From Paraburkholderia heleia NBRC 101817 (GTDB taxonomy: Bacteria; Pseudomonadota; Gammaproteobacteria; Burkholderiales; Burkholderiaceae): 64,000 bases of DNA. The stretch is taken from NCBI RefSeq assembly GCF_000739775.1, contig NZ_BBJH01000009.1, forward strand, positions 124,001 through 188,000, given 5' to 3'. The position numbers were made by a program, and so were the translations under genes. Positions within the stretch are counted from its first letter, which is position 1; every line of letters starts with the position of its first letter. Under the pieces are notes generated by a model, which did no database searches, was not told the DNA's origin, and saw only the letters and a list, made by a program, of their open reading frames with translations. Shown one piece after another: positions 1 to 8,407 of this stretch.

Positions 1-215
1 ACTTCGACCTTCGCGCCGCTCTTCAGCGCCGCCGCGACGGCAGCCTCGCAGTAGGCAAAGCTGATGAATGGAGAATACGCCTCGGCTCCGGATGAAAGCG
101 CGCGCCATTGGGGCTCGAATGCGCGAAACGCATCGACGGTCTCGCACGTGTGCAACGCGTACCGGAAGGAAGCGGCGGGCGACGACTCGTATATCGCCGC
201 GACGGAGGTCGGCAC
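1..215 (-). CDS. Partial GNAT/CelD-like acyltransferase, 3' part outside the window
   Basis: An open frame enters from the left edge on the minus strand and begins at a GTG (213-215) preceded by AGGAGA five to six bases upstream. The 71 visible residues include FRAFEPQWRALSSGAEAYSP, then FISFAYCEAA. A 'W..L......SPF.S' pattern like this opens the FemAB/CelD (BcsL-like) acetyltransferases, which modify polysaccharide or peptidoglycan precursors. The start lies 35 bases after the methyltransferase stop, on the same strand, so the two genes are probably one operon. No catalytic residues are visible because the C-terminal domain is cut off, so the family call rests on the N-terminal pattern only. 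Confidence 0.5.
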   Translation of the reverse strand, partial: MPTSVAAIYESSPAASFRYALHTCETVDAFRAFEPQWRALSSGAEAYSPFISFAYCEAAVAAALKSGAKVE

Positions 216-250
216 TTGCGTCTCCTGAATGAATTCCTGGTGCTTGCGAT

Positions 251-1222
251 TCAGCCTTCAAGGGAAGTGCTGAGGCGGTCTTTCGTCGTAATGCGGCGAT
301 TGCGGTCGGCGAATGTGTCGGGGCGCGCGCCGCGCACGCTTTGCCAGACGACGACGTTCTCGTGGTCCTCAGGCCCGAATCCGACTTCGTCGTGATCGTA
401 CGGAAATACGCCGGCGAACCAGCGCTGCAACTGGCGGGAGCCGTCGAAGACTTCCCCGCACACGGGGTTATCGTAGACGATGAAAAGGTGCTCGATGGTG
501 CCGCTCGCGAGGCCCGCTTCGAGTTTCTCCAGCAACGACGCCATCAGCTCGGGACCGAATGGATTGAACAGAAAGACGACTACGTTGCCCGACGGCACCT
601 TCAAATCGGCAACATTGGCGTGCAATGCGCGAATGGGCGGCCGTTGCGGGAAGCGCCGCGCCATGACGGCCGCGTTCGCGTTCGCCGTTCTCACGAGGTC
701 CGCGCTGATATCGTAGCCCAGCGCCAAAGAGAACGGATACTCGGAGGCGACGATCATCGGCCGGCCCTTACCGCAGCCGATGTCCATGAACGTATAGCCG
801 GTGACATCGCCCAGGGTATCGAGCGCTCGGCGGATGATGGTCGGCTGCGAGCCCATGTAAGGCCTGAGTTGAACGGCAAGATCGGCGTCGTGCTGCAGCG
901 CGTTGGAATCGACCAGTCCGCTCGTGTCCGTGCCGTGCAGGAGATCGATGGGGTGGCGCCGCAGGCAGCCGGAGTACACCGCGCGTAATACCGGAACGCG
1001 AATGCAGATGCGCCGTATCGGGGGGATGAACATCGCGCGCTGCACGCTGTCGGGCAACCGGGCCACCACATTCAGCAACGGTTGCTTCAGTGCGCGCTCC
1101 AGCGCGAATCGGGGGCCGCCGTGTGTCGTTGTTCGCATGGATCGATGCGCTGTGAGCCTTCTGGACAGGGGTTGCCGATCCATCATGATCGCGCAGTGCG
1201 TCGCGAGGTTGCCGCCATTCAT
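251..1222 (-). CDS. Class I SAM-dependent methyltransferase
   Basis: The protein has up to 323 residues. The middle carries a classical SAM-binding motif I (YTFMDIGCGKGRPMIVA, about residues 143-159) followed by an acidic turn (GYDIS) that would bind the ribose. A later VVVFLFNPFGPELM segment fits motif IV of the Rossmann-fold methyltransferases. The N-terminal 60 residues are basic and have no motif I recognise. The start is uncertain: the first ATG has no ribosome site, and internal ATGs at 1186, 1183 and 1138 are possible. The downstream neighbour is an acyltransferase-like gene 35 bases away, which suggests joint modification of a lipid or polysaccharide. The substrate is unknown. Confidence 0.75.
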   Translation of the reverse strand: MNGGNLATHCAIMMDRQPLSRRLTAHRSMRTTTHGGPRFALERALKQPLLNVVARLPDSVQRAMFIPPIRRICIRVPVLRAVYSGCLRRHPIDLLHGTDTSGLVDSNALQHDADLAVQLRPYMGSQPTIIRRALDTLGDVTGYTFMDIGCGKGRPMIVASEYPFSLALGYDISADLVRTANANAAVMARRFPQRPPIRALHANVADLKVPSGNVVVFLFNPFGPELMASLLEKLEAGLASGTIEHLFIVYDNPVCGEVFDGSRQLQRWFAGVFPYDHDEVGFGPEDHENVVVWQSVRGARPDTFADRNRRITTKDRLSTSLEG

Positions 1223-1524
1223 CGGTTGTATTTAGACAAAAGGCCCGAATTCGCGGCTTACTAACGAGTGTCATATGGCCGGCGTAGGGTTGTGAGCAGA
1301 GAGCCAGATCGTCGTGGGCGGCGTGCTTTTTCGCCGTCCGGTGAAGGCGCTTTCATGGCGGCGACTGCCTCAATACTCTCCCTGATGTTTTCGCCTTGTT
1401 TTCCGTGCCTTAATGAGCGTTCTCGCGCGGTTCGGCGGGAGTCGTGCTCCGGCTTCGCAAGGTATCGGTGCAGGCGGGTCTCCAGGTTTTGTCTACGCAA
1501 TACCCAACCGGAAGAGGCGAGACG
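1223..1524. other. Non-coding stretch before a small gene
   Basis: About 300 bases separate the divergently placed methyltransferase and the first small hypothetical gene. Small open frames exist on both strands, but none has a convincing start site or protein-like composition. I see no terminator hairpin and no clear repeat. It probably holds the promoters of both flanking genes. Confidence 0.4.
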
Positions 1525-1797
1525 ATGAACGCGCGAGTGGATGCTGAAGCGCGCCGTAAGCGGTATGCAATGCACCGCCTTGGCCTGGCAATGAAGCGGC
1601 TGATGAATGCCGAGGCAGAATCCGAAAAAATGATGGCGACGCGCTGGGTGAATGCCTGGAGCGCTTCCGTTGGCGAGCGGTGGTTCGCGGCAAGCCCGTA
1701 TGGCAGGCTGAATCAGGCAGCGTTGATGCGTGCCCCGTTAAAAGGCGTGCCAGGCTCTCATAATGTGCCGAAATCGGGAAGGCAATCGTCAATATGA
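1525..1797 (+). CDS. Small hypothetical protein (90 aa)
   Basis: The ATG follows GAAGAGGCGAGACG, a usable ribosome site. The protein begins MNARVDAEARRKRYAMHRLG, is basic and helix-prone at the N-terminus, and contains an aromatic segment (ATRWVNAWSASVGERWF). There is no signal peptide or membrane segment. I do not recognise a family. It sits 18 bases before the next small gene on the same strand, so the two may be co-transcribed. Its coherent composition and good start argue for a real gene, but function is unknown. Confidence 0.5.
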   Translation: MNARVDAEARRKRYAMHRLGLAMKRLMNAEAESEKMMATRWVNAWSASVGERWFAASPYGRLNQAALMRAPLKGVPGSHNVPKSGRQSSI

Positions 1798-1815
1798 AAC
1801 AAAACGCATATTTCA

Positions 1816-2100
1816 TTGACCAATGGGGCCGGGAAACGATATTGTCATAATTTAGACATTTCCGCGCTTACCTTGGCCCTTGCAGAATACGAAACCACCC
1901 ATCCTCTGAGCGTCGAACTGGATGGCGTGAATTACGCGGGTGCTTACCGCGTCATGGCCGGAAGCGTCATCGTCTACTTCGAAAACGAAATCAAGTTCGC
2001 GCAGTACGGAACGAATCGCCCCGAGATCATCGCCCGCTGGGTGTTGACGGACCTCTGCCGTAAATGCGATTCCCGCAGGCGCAAAGCAGGCAAGCGTTGA
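1816..2100 (+). CDS. Small hypothetical protein (about 94 aa)
   Basis: The frame opens with TTG at 1816 and has no good Shine-Dalgarno site, so the real start may be a little downstream. The body (LSVELDGVNYAGAYRVMAGS, then VIVYFENEIKFAQYGTNRPE) has the alternating hydrophobic pattern of a small beta-rich domain. It ends in a basic tail with a CRKCDSRRR segment. I cannot name a family. It may be translated together with the 90-residue protein just upstream. Confidence 0.5.
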   Translation: MTNGAGKRYCHNLDISALTLALAEYETTHPLSVELDGVNYAGAYRVMAGSVIVYFENEIKFAQYGTNRPEIIARWVLTDLCRKCDSRRRKAGKR

Positions 2101-2222
2101 TTCGTGCAAGCGCGTGGCGTCGGCATGTCGCCATGCGCGCGTTCAGTGTGCGTTCTTGCTCATCAACGCCTCCCCGGCGCAACGGCGCCCGGCGCGTGAA
2201 CACTCGTGAATCGACGTGGGCG

Positions 2223-3260
2223 CTACTGTGCGGCAACCGCCTTGTGTGCGTCGTCGTCGCTCTTATCGTCGTACCATTGCGCGCGGATTTTCGTCACGAC
2301 AACGGCAGGCAGCGGAATATAGTCCAGTGCCTGAATCGTCGGCTCGCCGTGCGTGAGGGCCCAGTCGAAGAACTTCAGCGTTGCGGCATTGTGCGCCGAG
2401 TGGTCCGGTGTCGCCTGCAACAGCACGTAGGTCGCGCCCATCACGGGCCATGCGTCCTTGCCCGGCTGATTGGTCAGCACCTGAAAGAGCGAGCTTGACC
2501 AGTCCGCATTCGCTGCAGCCGCGCTGAAACTCTCGATGCCCGGCTGCACGACGGCGCCCGCCGCGTTGGTCATGGCCGTGTAGGTCAGATGATTCTGCTT
2601 CGTGAAGTCCCATGCGACATAGCCAATTGCCCCGGGCAGGTAGCCTACGAACGTGGCGACGCCTTCATTACCGTTCCCGCCTATCCTCAGCGGCCAGTGA
2701 ACACTGGCGCCTTCGCCGACCTTGCGTTTCCATTCGGGGCTCACCTGCGAAAGATAGTGCGTCCAGATCAGCGTCGTGCCCGACCCATCCAGACGCCGCA
2801 CGACAGCGATCGGCGTGTTGGGCATCTTGATCTTCGGATTGAGCCGCGCGATGGCCGGGTCGTCCCAGTACAGGATCTTGCCGAGAAAAATCTGGCCCAG
2901 CACCTCGCCGTTGAGCATCAACTGGCCGGCCTTGATGCCCGGAAGATTCACGACCGGCACCACGCCGCCTATCGCGGTGGGAAACTGCCGCAATCCTTCC
3001 TTGCTCAATTGCTCGCTCGTGAGCGGGGCGTCGGAGCCGGCGAAGTCGACCGTGCGCGCAACGATCTGCTTGATGCCGTCCGTCGAGCCGGTGCTGCGGT
3101 AGATCACCTTGCCGCCGCCGGACTTCTGGTAGTCGGTGGCCCAATGCATATAGAGCGGCGCGGCGAGCGTGCTGCCGCAGCCAGTCACATCCTGTGCGTG
3201 GCACGTCAACGCGCAAACGCCGCAAACGAAAGCGGCAATCAGAGGGGGGATTGGTCTCAC
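2223..3260 (-). CDS. pstS: Phosphate ABC transporter substrate-binding protein PstS
   Basis: This is a 345-residue periplasmic binding protein with an N-terminal signal peptide (hydrophobic IAAFVCGVCALTCHA, cleavage near residue 22). Mature PstS features are present: GCGSTLAAPLY at the start, the phosphate-binding YRSTGSTDGIKQI and DFAGSDAPL loops, and RRLDGSGTTLIWTHYLS. It would bind inorganic phosphate and deliver it to PstCAB, which is not encoded here. A PhoB-box-like site lies about 65 bases upstream (3325-3342), which fits control by phosphate starvation. The gene stands alone, as second pstS copies often do. Confidence 0.92.
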   Translation of the reverse strand: MRPIPPLIAAFVCGVCALTCHAQDVTGCGSTLAAPLYMHWATDYQKSGGGKVIYRSTGSTDGIKQIVARTVDFAGSDAPLTSEQLSKEGLRQFPTAIGGVVPVVNLPGIKAGQLMLNGEVLGQIFLGKILYWDDPAIARLNPKIKMPNTPIAVVRRLDGSGTTLIWTHYLSQVSPEWKRKVGEGASVHWPLRIGGNGNEGVATFVGYLPGAIGYVAWDFTKQNHLTYTAMTNAAGAVVQPGIESFSAAAANADWSSSLFQVLTNQPGKDAWPVMGATYVLLQATPDHSAHNAATLKFFDWALTHGEPTIQALDYIPLPAVVVTKIRAQWYDDKSDDDAHKAVAAQ

Positions 3261-3324
3261 GAGCTTCTCCCGTTATTCATGTTTTGCGGGATGTCGCGGA
3301 GTCTGCCTGGTCCGCGTACTGTCA

Positions 3325-3342
3325 ATTACAGTAGGGTGACAG
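3325..3342 (-). promoter_or_regulatory. Putative PhoB box upstream of pstS
   Basis: On the minus strand the sequence reads CTGTCACCCTACTGTAAT. This is two CTGTNAN 7-mers separated by 4 bases, the layout of a Pho box (consensus CTGTCAT-N4-CTGTCAT). A further CTGTCA-like 7-mer follows on the plus strand at 3320-3326. The site lies 65 bases before the pstS start, where PhoB would activate transcription. Confidence 0.6.
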
Positions 3343-3365
3343 GCAGGATTCAAATTGAATCCTGC
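3343..3365. repeat. 23-bp near-perfect palindrome, candidate operator
   Basis: Two 11-bp arms, GCAGGATTCAA and TTGAATCCTGC, are exact reverse complements around a single central A. It directly adjoins the Pho box in the space between pstS (minus) and the secreted-protein gene (plus). It is not followed by a T-run, so it looks like a protein-binding site rather than a terminator. The cognate protein is unknown. Confidence 0.6.
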
Positions 3366-3607
3366 TATCGTCTGTCCGATTTTCGACGAAGCCTTCGAGC
3401 AGGCATGGGCGAACAAATAATGAGGATAACAAACGAAATAGCCGAAGCGAAAACGGGCTGAGGCGCCCGATTTTCCGCAGTGGAAATCGCGTGAGCCACG
3501 CCGCATTGCCTGCAACGAATCTTTCACAGAATTTCGCTACGGTAAGCAGGATTGACCCCGTGTTCGTCTTGACAAAACGCCTGTAATTCCTTTCGGAGAC
3601 GCTACAG

Positions 3608-5305
3608 ATGGCCATCCATACCCTTCGCTCAGCATTTTGCGGCGCTTGTTCCGTCGCGCGTCCTTCCCGTCTTGCTATCGCCGCTGCTTTGGTTTGTGCC
3701 AGCGCAGCCGCAGCCGCGCAAGATGGCAACGCGTTCTTCGGTGGTTCGGGCCTGCTCGTCGTGAGCCGCAGTGTGTACGACAATCTGTCGAGCAACGTCA
3801 CGCCCGGCATGACGCTGCCGCCCGGTTGCAACAGTGCGCAGGCGAGCTGCCCCACGGGCGGCGCGCCGACTGACGGCACATATCCGGCCGTCTGGAACAA
3901 CGTGCTCTACGATCCGAGCTTCGGCATCACGGCGCGCATTTTCCTCGACACCATGACGCCGGGCGGCCAGGTCGTCCACACGCTTGAAGTGCCCAACAGC
4001 CTGCATCCGGGCCATGGCCACGACCAGCTCGTGACGAGCTTCAGCTCCAAGTCCGAACTCGCGCTCAACCTCTCGAGCGATGGCCGTTACCTGACTTTCA
4101 TGGGCTACGTTGCGCCGGTCAATACGATCGACGTATCGAACTCGAATACGCCGGGCGCGATCGATGCGACGAATCCGGACGGTCAGGCGTTCTATCGCGC
4201 GGTCGCGCGGCTCGACGCCGAAGGGCACTTCTCCTTTACGCAGACGAATGCATACAGCGGCAATAACGGCCGCGCCGCATTGCTCAACAACGGCAACGAC
4301 AACGGCGAGGGCAACGGGGTTTACTACACGGTAGGCAACGCGGGCAACGGTTCGAATCCGCAGCCGGCAGGCGTGATTCTCGGGGCGGGCGCGCAATTCA
4401 TCGCAGCGACGCACCAGCATGAGGCGCAGCAAACGCCCGGCACGCCCACGCCGCTCGCGAGCTTCTCGGTGACGCAACTCGGTGCGAAGGCCGACAAGGT
4501 GGGCAAGGACGACAACTTCCGCGGGCTCACCGTCTTCAACAACGTCGTGTACTTCACGAAGGGCAGCGGCAGCAACGGCGTGAACACGGTGTACTTCGTC
4601 GACACCACCGGCAAGGCGTGCCCGTCCGGCGGCGTAGGCGTGCCGGTGGCGGGCGCGAAACTGCCGTCCAGCCCGCTCGCGTACGACGCTGCCACGTTGA
4701 CGACCAGCGGCTTGCCGAACAACGTATGCGTGCTCGCGGGCTTCCCGGCTACGCCGAACAAGACGGCGACGACGCTCTCGTACCCGTTCGGTCTGTGGTT
4801 CGCCGACGCGAACACGCTCTATGTAGCCGACGAGGGCGACGGCTACTCGGGCGGCACGGATCTGTATACGCACGCCGCGCAGCAGACCAGTGCGGGCCTG
4901 CAGAAGTGGGTGTACAACGCCGGAACGAAGTCATGGAAGCTCGTGTACACGCTCCAGAACGGCCTGAATCTGGGGACTTCGTACACCGTTGCCGGTTATC
5001 CGATGGGTACGAACAGCGCGACCAACCTGCCGTGGTCGCCCGCCACGGACGGCCTGCGTAACATCACGGGCCACGTCGAGCAGGACGGCACGGTCACGAT
5101 CTGGGCGATCACCTCGACGGTGAGCGGCAACGGCGACCAGGGCGCGGACCCGAATCGCCTTGTCGCCGTGCGCGACGTGCTGCGCAACACCACGGCTTCG
5201 GGTGCCGCGAACGAGCGCTTCGTGACGCTGCGCAACGCGGGCTTCGGCGAAGTGCTGCGCGGGGTGTCGCTCGCGCCGGGCAACCAGTTTGGCAAGTGGT
5301 TCTGA
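3608..5305 (+). CDS. Large secreted protein of unknown function
   Basis: The ATG follows GGAGACGCTACAG. The 565-residue product has an N-terminal export signal (basic SVARPSRLAIAAALVCASAAAAA, predicted cleavage near AAAQD). The mature part is rich in Gly, Asn, Thr and Ser and contains repeated 'FGLWFADANTLYVADEGDG'-like and 'NNVVYFTKGSGS' strands, which suggest a beta-propeller with NHL- or YVTN-like blades. There are no membrane anchors, no PEP-CTERM tail and no catalytic motif I can name. It faces pstS across a shared regulatory region and ends at a strong terminator. A role in the periplasm or outside the cell under phosphate limitation is possible but only inferred from position. Confidence 0.65.
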   Translation: MAIHTLRSAFCGACSVARPSRLAIAAALVCASAAAAAQDGNAFFGGSGLLVVSRSVYDNLSSNVTPGMTLPPGCNSAQASCPTGGAPTDGTYPAVWNNVLYDPSFGITARIFLDTMTPGGQVVHTLEVPNSLHPGHGHDQLVTSFSSKSELALNLSSDGRYLTFMGYVAPVNTIDVSNSNTPGAIDATNPDGQAFYRAVARLDAEGHFSFTQTNAYSGNNGRAALLNNGNDNGEGNGVYYTVGNAGNGSNPQPAGVILGAGAQFIAATHQHEAQQTPGTPTPLASFSVTQLGAKADKVGKDDNFRGLTVFNNVVYFTKGSGSNGVNTVYFVDTTGKACPSGGVGVPVAGAKLPSSPLAYDAATLTTSGLPNNVCVLAGFPATPNKTATTLSYPFGLWFADANTLYVADEGDGYSGGTDLYTHAAQQTSAGLQKWVYNAGTKSWKLVYTLQNGLNLGTSYTVAGYPMGTNSATNLPWSPATDGLRNITGHVEQDGTVTIWAITSTVSGNGDQGADPNRLVAVRDVLRNTTASGAANERFVTLRNAGFGEVLRGVSLAPGNQFGKWF

Positions 5306-5324
5306 TCGCTGCGATCTTGCAGGG

Positions 5325-5358
5325 ACGGCCGGGCGCGCGTAACGCCCGGCCGTTTTTT
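5325..5358 (+). terminator. Rho-independent terminator after the secreted-protein gene
   Basis: An 11-bp GC-rich stem (ACGGCCGGGCG paired with CGCCCGGCCGT) with a 7-base loop is followed by six T residues, 20 bases after the stop codon. Confidence 0.9.
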
Positions 5359-5376
5359 GTCATCGCGGCGTGCGCG

Positions 5377-6264
5377 CTATTTGCTGTTGAATTTCGCAAC
5401 GAGTGGCCCGAACACGTCGTCCAACGCGGTCGTGCCGAAGCGCCGCTCGCTGCGGCTCGCTTCCACGTCGATGCGGCCGGTGTTGTATATGTCGTAAAGA
5501 TCGGTGATGAGCCGGCTGTGCTTCTCGCTGATTCCGCCTTTGAGAAGCATGGGCGTCCACGATTCGCGCGGCAGTGCGTAAGGCGTGATCGTGCGGCCGC
5601 TCGCCTCGCTCAGGGCCGCCGCGATGTCGTTCACGCTGACCCTCTGCGGTCCTTCAATGCTCACGATTCTCGTCGTATCAGACTGATGCGATTCCAGCAG
5701 CAACCCGGCGCTCGCCGTGCCGACGTCCTGTGCGGCGACCGTGGGAAAGCGCCGCTCCAAAGGCAGATGGAGGCTCGGCAGCGTACCGGTTGTGAGCGCC
5801 CCGGGAATGAACGCCGCCCAGTTCTGCATATGTTCCGCCGAGCGCAGCAGCACCAGGTGCGTAGCAATGGGCTTCAGCTGTTTTTCGAGATAGTGATAGA
5901 GCCGCGTGATGCCCGTATTCAACGGCAATTCCGCGCCATAGTCGGAAATGGCGAGCAGCGTGGCGGGCGGGTTTTCGCGCAGGGCGCCGGTCGCGGCGTC
6001 GATCATCGTGCGCATGGTTGCTTCGGGATCCGTATCACCGGATGGGACAGGACATAGCAGCTGGACGGCGTGAGCGCCCTTGATCGCGGCCGCGACCGAC
6101 TGCGCATCGGTCAGATCCGCAAGCGCGATTTCGCAGCCCAGCTCCGCGAGGCTTTCGCCCTGGCGGGCGTGGCGCACCACGGCGCGCACGGGCTTGCCCG
6201 CACGACGCAACGCGGCGGCGGTGACGCATCCGGCTTTTCCCGATGCTCCAAAAATCACGAACAT
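5377..6264 (-). CDS. NmrA-family NAD(P)-binding oxidoreductase
   Basis: I chose the ATG at 6264 because AGGAGA stands just upstream and the Rossmann fold starts at once (MFVIFGASGKAG, nucleotide-binding glycines at residues 6-12). The 295-residue protein matches atypical short-chain dehydrogenases of the NmrA/QorB type, which reduce quinones or act as redox sensors. The catalytic Tyr-Lys pair of classical SDRs is not obvious, as usual for this group. It is divergent from an AraC-type regulator, with a 20-bp-period direct repeat between them, so that regulator is the likely controller. Substrate unknown. Confidence 0.8.
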   Translation of the reverse strand: MFVIFGASGKAGCVTAAALRRAGKPVRAVVRHARQGESLAELGCEIALADLTDAQSVAAAIKGAHAVQLLCPVPSGDTDPEATMRTMIDAATGALRENPPATLLAISDYGAELPLNTGITRLYHYLEKQLKPIATHLVLLRSAEHMQNWAAFIPGALTTGTLPSLHLPLERRFPTVAAQDVGTASAGLLLESHQSDTTRIVSIEGPQRVSVNDIAAALSEASGRTITPYALPRESWTPMLLKGGISEKHSRLITDLYDIYNTGRIDVEASRSERRFGTTALDDVFGPLVAKFNSK

Positions 6265-6322
6265 GATTGTTCTCCTGGTGTGCGTGGTCTGCGTCATCGT
6301 AGGCAGACGAACGCCGCTTGGC

Positions 6323-6357
6323 GCGCAGGAACGGATGGCGCTGCGCAGAAACGGATG
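6323..6357 (+). promoter_or_regulatory. Tandem direct repeat, likely AraC-type operator
   Basis: Two 15-base copies, GCGCAGGAACGGATG (6323-6337) and GCGCAGAAACGGATG (6343-6357), differ at one base and are spaced 20 bases apart, two helical turns. They lie between the NmrA-type gene and the AraC-type gene. AraC/XylS proteins commonly bind direct repeats at this spacing. Confidence 0.6.
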
Positions 6358-6466
6358 ATTGAATACGTCCGCCATTGCGCGGTGCGCGGGCATGGCCGCA
6401 ATCCAGTAAACTGGCCGCAAACATCGCACGATTTCCCGCACCGCTTGAGCGTCGAAAAGGAATGCC

Positions 6467-7333
6467 ATGAGCGCACTGATCGCAGATTCGCACCGGCACG
6501 CAGGAACAAGCGTCAGCCTGCGCTCGAGCGCCGGGTTGGGCTGGCAGGGCGGTGGCGCCGAACTGCTGCGGGTGAGTGCGGGGCAGCATCGTTTTCCCGC
6601 GATGGCGTATCACCGCATCGGCATTCATGTCGGCACGCCGGTGCGTGCGCGCTGCGCGTGCGACGGCCGCCGTCAATCGCGGCTCCAGGCGCATGGCGAC
6701 ACGGATGTGGTGCCCGCCGGGGTCGAAGGCGAATGGACCGATGACGCGGACTGCACGATTCTGCGCGTGTGGTTCGACGACTCTTTCGCGCGATCGATTG
6801 CCGAGCAGATGGAGAACCCGTGGGGCAAGCGCGAGATCCGGCCGCATCTCCAGTTGCGCGACCCGCGCATCAATTCGCTGGCGGGTGCGCTGTTGGCCGA
6901 GATCGATGCGGGAACGGCTTGCGACCCGCTATTCGCCGAGAGCATTGCCACCGCGATGGTCGTGCGGCTGCTCGGCGGCACAGCTGCACCAGACGGCCGG
7001 GGCGCAGCGGTGCTGGCGGCACATAAAGCGGCGCGCGTGACCGATTACATCGAGAGCCATCTCGATCAACGCCTCACGCTTGCCGAACTCGCTGCGCTCG
7101 TCGACCTGAGCGTGCCGCATTTCAAGGCCCTGTTTCGCGAAACGCTGGGGATGCCGGTGCATCAATACGTCGTGCGCCGGCGCGTCGAACGCGCAAGGGC
7201 GCTGCTCATCGAAGGCAGACTCAGCCTGAGCCAGGTGGCGCTCGAAGCGGGGTTCGCGCATCAAAGCCATATGGCGCACTGGATGACGCGGCTTCTCGGC
7301 GTCACGCCGCGCGCGTTCGCGAAGGGTTCGTGA
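6467..7333 (+). CDS. AraC-family transcriptional regulator
   Basis: This 288-residue protein has the double helix-turn-helix of the AraC family in its last 100 residues: ...ESHLDQRLTLAELAALVDLS as the first reader helix region, then SLSQVALEAGFAHQSHMAHW and the conserved LGVTPRAF ending. The N-terminal part is a sensor domain of unknown ligand. The gene is divergent from the NmrA-type oxidoreductase and probably controls it through the repeats at 6323-6357. Confidence 0.88.
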   Translation: MSALIADSHRHAGTSVSLRSSAGLGWQGGGAELLRVSAGQHRFPAMAYHRIGIHVGTPVRARCACDGRRQSRLQAHGDTDVVPAGVEGEWTDDADCTILRVWFDDSFARSIAEQMENPWGKREIRPHLQLRDPRINSLAGALLAEIDAGTACDPLFAESIATAMVVRLLGGTAAPDGRGAAVLAAHKAARVTDYIESHLDQRLTLAELAALVDLSVPHFKALFRETLGMPVHQYVVRRRVERARALLIEGRLSLSQVALEAGFAHQSHMAHWMTRLLGVTPRAFAKGS

Positions 7334-7377
7334 ACGCGGCGAAATTGTGAGGCGTTGAATCGCCGCGGCTGCGCATA

Positions 7378-8361
7378 TTACCGGTTGACGTCCACCACGA
7401 GCCGCCCGCGCACATGCCCGGCGAGCAGATCGTTCGCGGCCCCAATGGCCTCGGCCAGGCCGATCTCTTGCGTAATCGTGTCGAGCTGCTTCAGATCGAG
7501 CGTCTCTCCCAACGCGTGCCAGGCTTGCTGCCGCTGCGCCAATGGACGCGTGACGCTATTGATGCCCAGCAGGCTCACGCCGCGCAGAATGAATGGCGCA
7601 ACCGTCGCGGGAAGATCCATACCTTGCGCCAGGCCACAGGCAGCCACCGCCCCATCCGCGCGCAGGCTCGCGCAGACATTTGCCAACGTGTGGCCGCCCA
7701 CCGAATCGATCGCGGCAGCCCAGCGTTCTTTTTGCAGCGGGCGCCCCGGCTCCGACAGCGAGGCGCGGTCGATCACTTCGACGGCGCCGAGCTGCTTCAG
7801 ATACGCCGCCTCTTGCAGCCTGCCGGTGGAAGCCACGACGCGATAGCCTCGGCGCGTGAGCAGCGCGATGGCAAAGCTGCCCACGCCTCCGCTCGCGCCC
7901 GTGACGAGCACGTCGCCGTGCGCGGACGTGATGCCGTGCTGTTCGAGCGCGAGAATGCAGAGCATGGCCGTGTATCCGGCCGTGCCGACCGCCATCGTTT
8001 GTCGCGGCGTGAAGCCCTTCGGCAGCGCAATGAGCCAGTCGCCCTTGACGCGCGCCTTCTGCGCGAGGCCGCCCCAATGTTGTTCGCCAACGCCCCAGCC
8101 GTTGAGTACGACCGCATCGCCCACCGCGTAAGCAGGGTTCGTGCTTTGCGCGACCGTCCCTGCGAAATCGATGCCCGGAACCATCGGGAAGCTGCGAACG
8201 ACCGGGCCTTTGCCCGTGATCGCGAGGCCATCCTTGTAGTTCAGCGTGCTGTAGCCGACATCGACGAGCACGTCGCCTTCCGGCAGGCGCGCATCGTCGA
8301 GTTCGGCAATGCGTGCTTCATACGATCCGGATTCCTTATCAATCAGAATGGCCTTGAACAT
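7378..8361 (-). CDS. acuI: Acrylyl-CoA reductase (AcuI/YhdH family)
   Basis: The ATG at 8361 begins MFKAILIDKESGSYEARIAE, the typical AcuI/YhdH N-terminus, and gives 327 residues, the usual family length. Features are GIDFAGTVAQS near residue 65, the NADPH-binding VTGASGGVGSFAI loop and no zinc ligands, as in zinc-free MDR proteins. AcuI reduces toxic acryloyl-CoA to propionyl-CoA using NADPH, in DMSP breakdown or general detoxification. It follows the TetR gene by 46 bases on the same strand, matching acuR-acuI operons. No DMSP lyase is present in the window. Confidence 0.85.
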   Translation of the reverse strand: MFKAILIDKESGSYEARIAELDDARLPEGDVLVDVGYSTLNYKDGLAITGKGPVVRSFPMVPGIDFAGTVAQSTNPAYAVGDAVVLNGWGVGEQHWGGLAQKARVKGDWLIALPKGFTPRQTMAVGTAGYTAMLCILALEQHGITSAHGDVLVTGASGGVGSFAIALLTRRGYRVVASTGRLQEAAYLKQLGAVEVIDRASLSEPGRPLQKERWAAAIDSVGGHTLANVCASLRADGAVAACGLAQGMDLPATVAPFILRGVSLLGINSVTRPLAQRQQAWHALGETLDLKQLDTITQEIGLAEAIGAANDLLAGHVRGRLVVDVNR

Positions 8362-8407
8362 GATGGATCCTGCTCCTGAAACAGTGAACGGTTGGGGCTG
8401 CCGCGCC

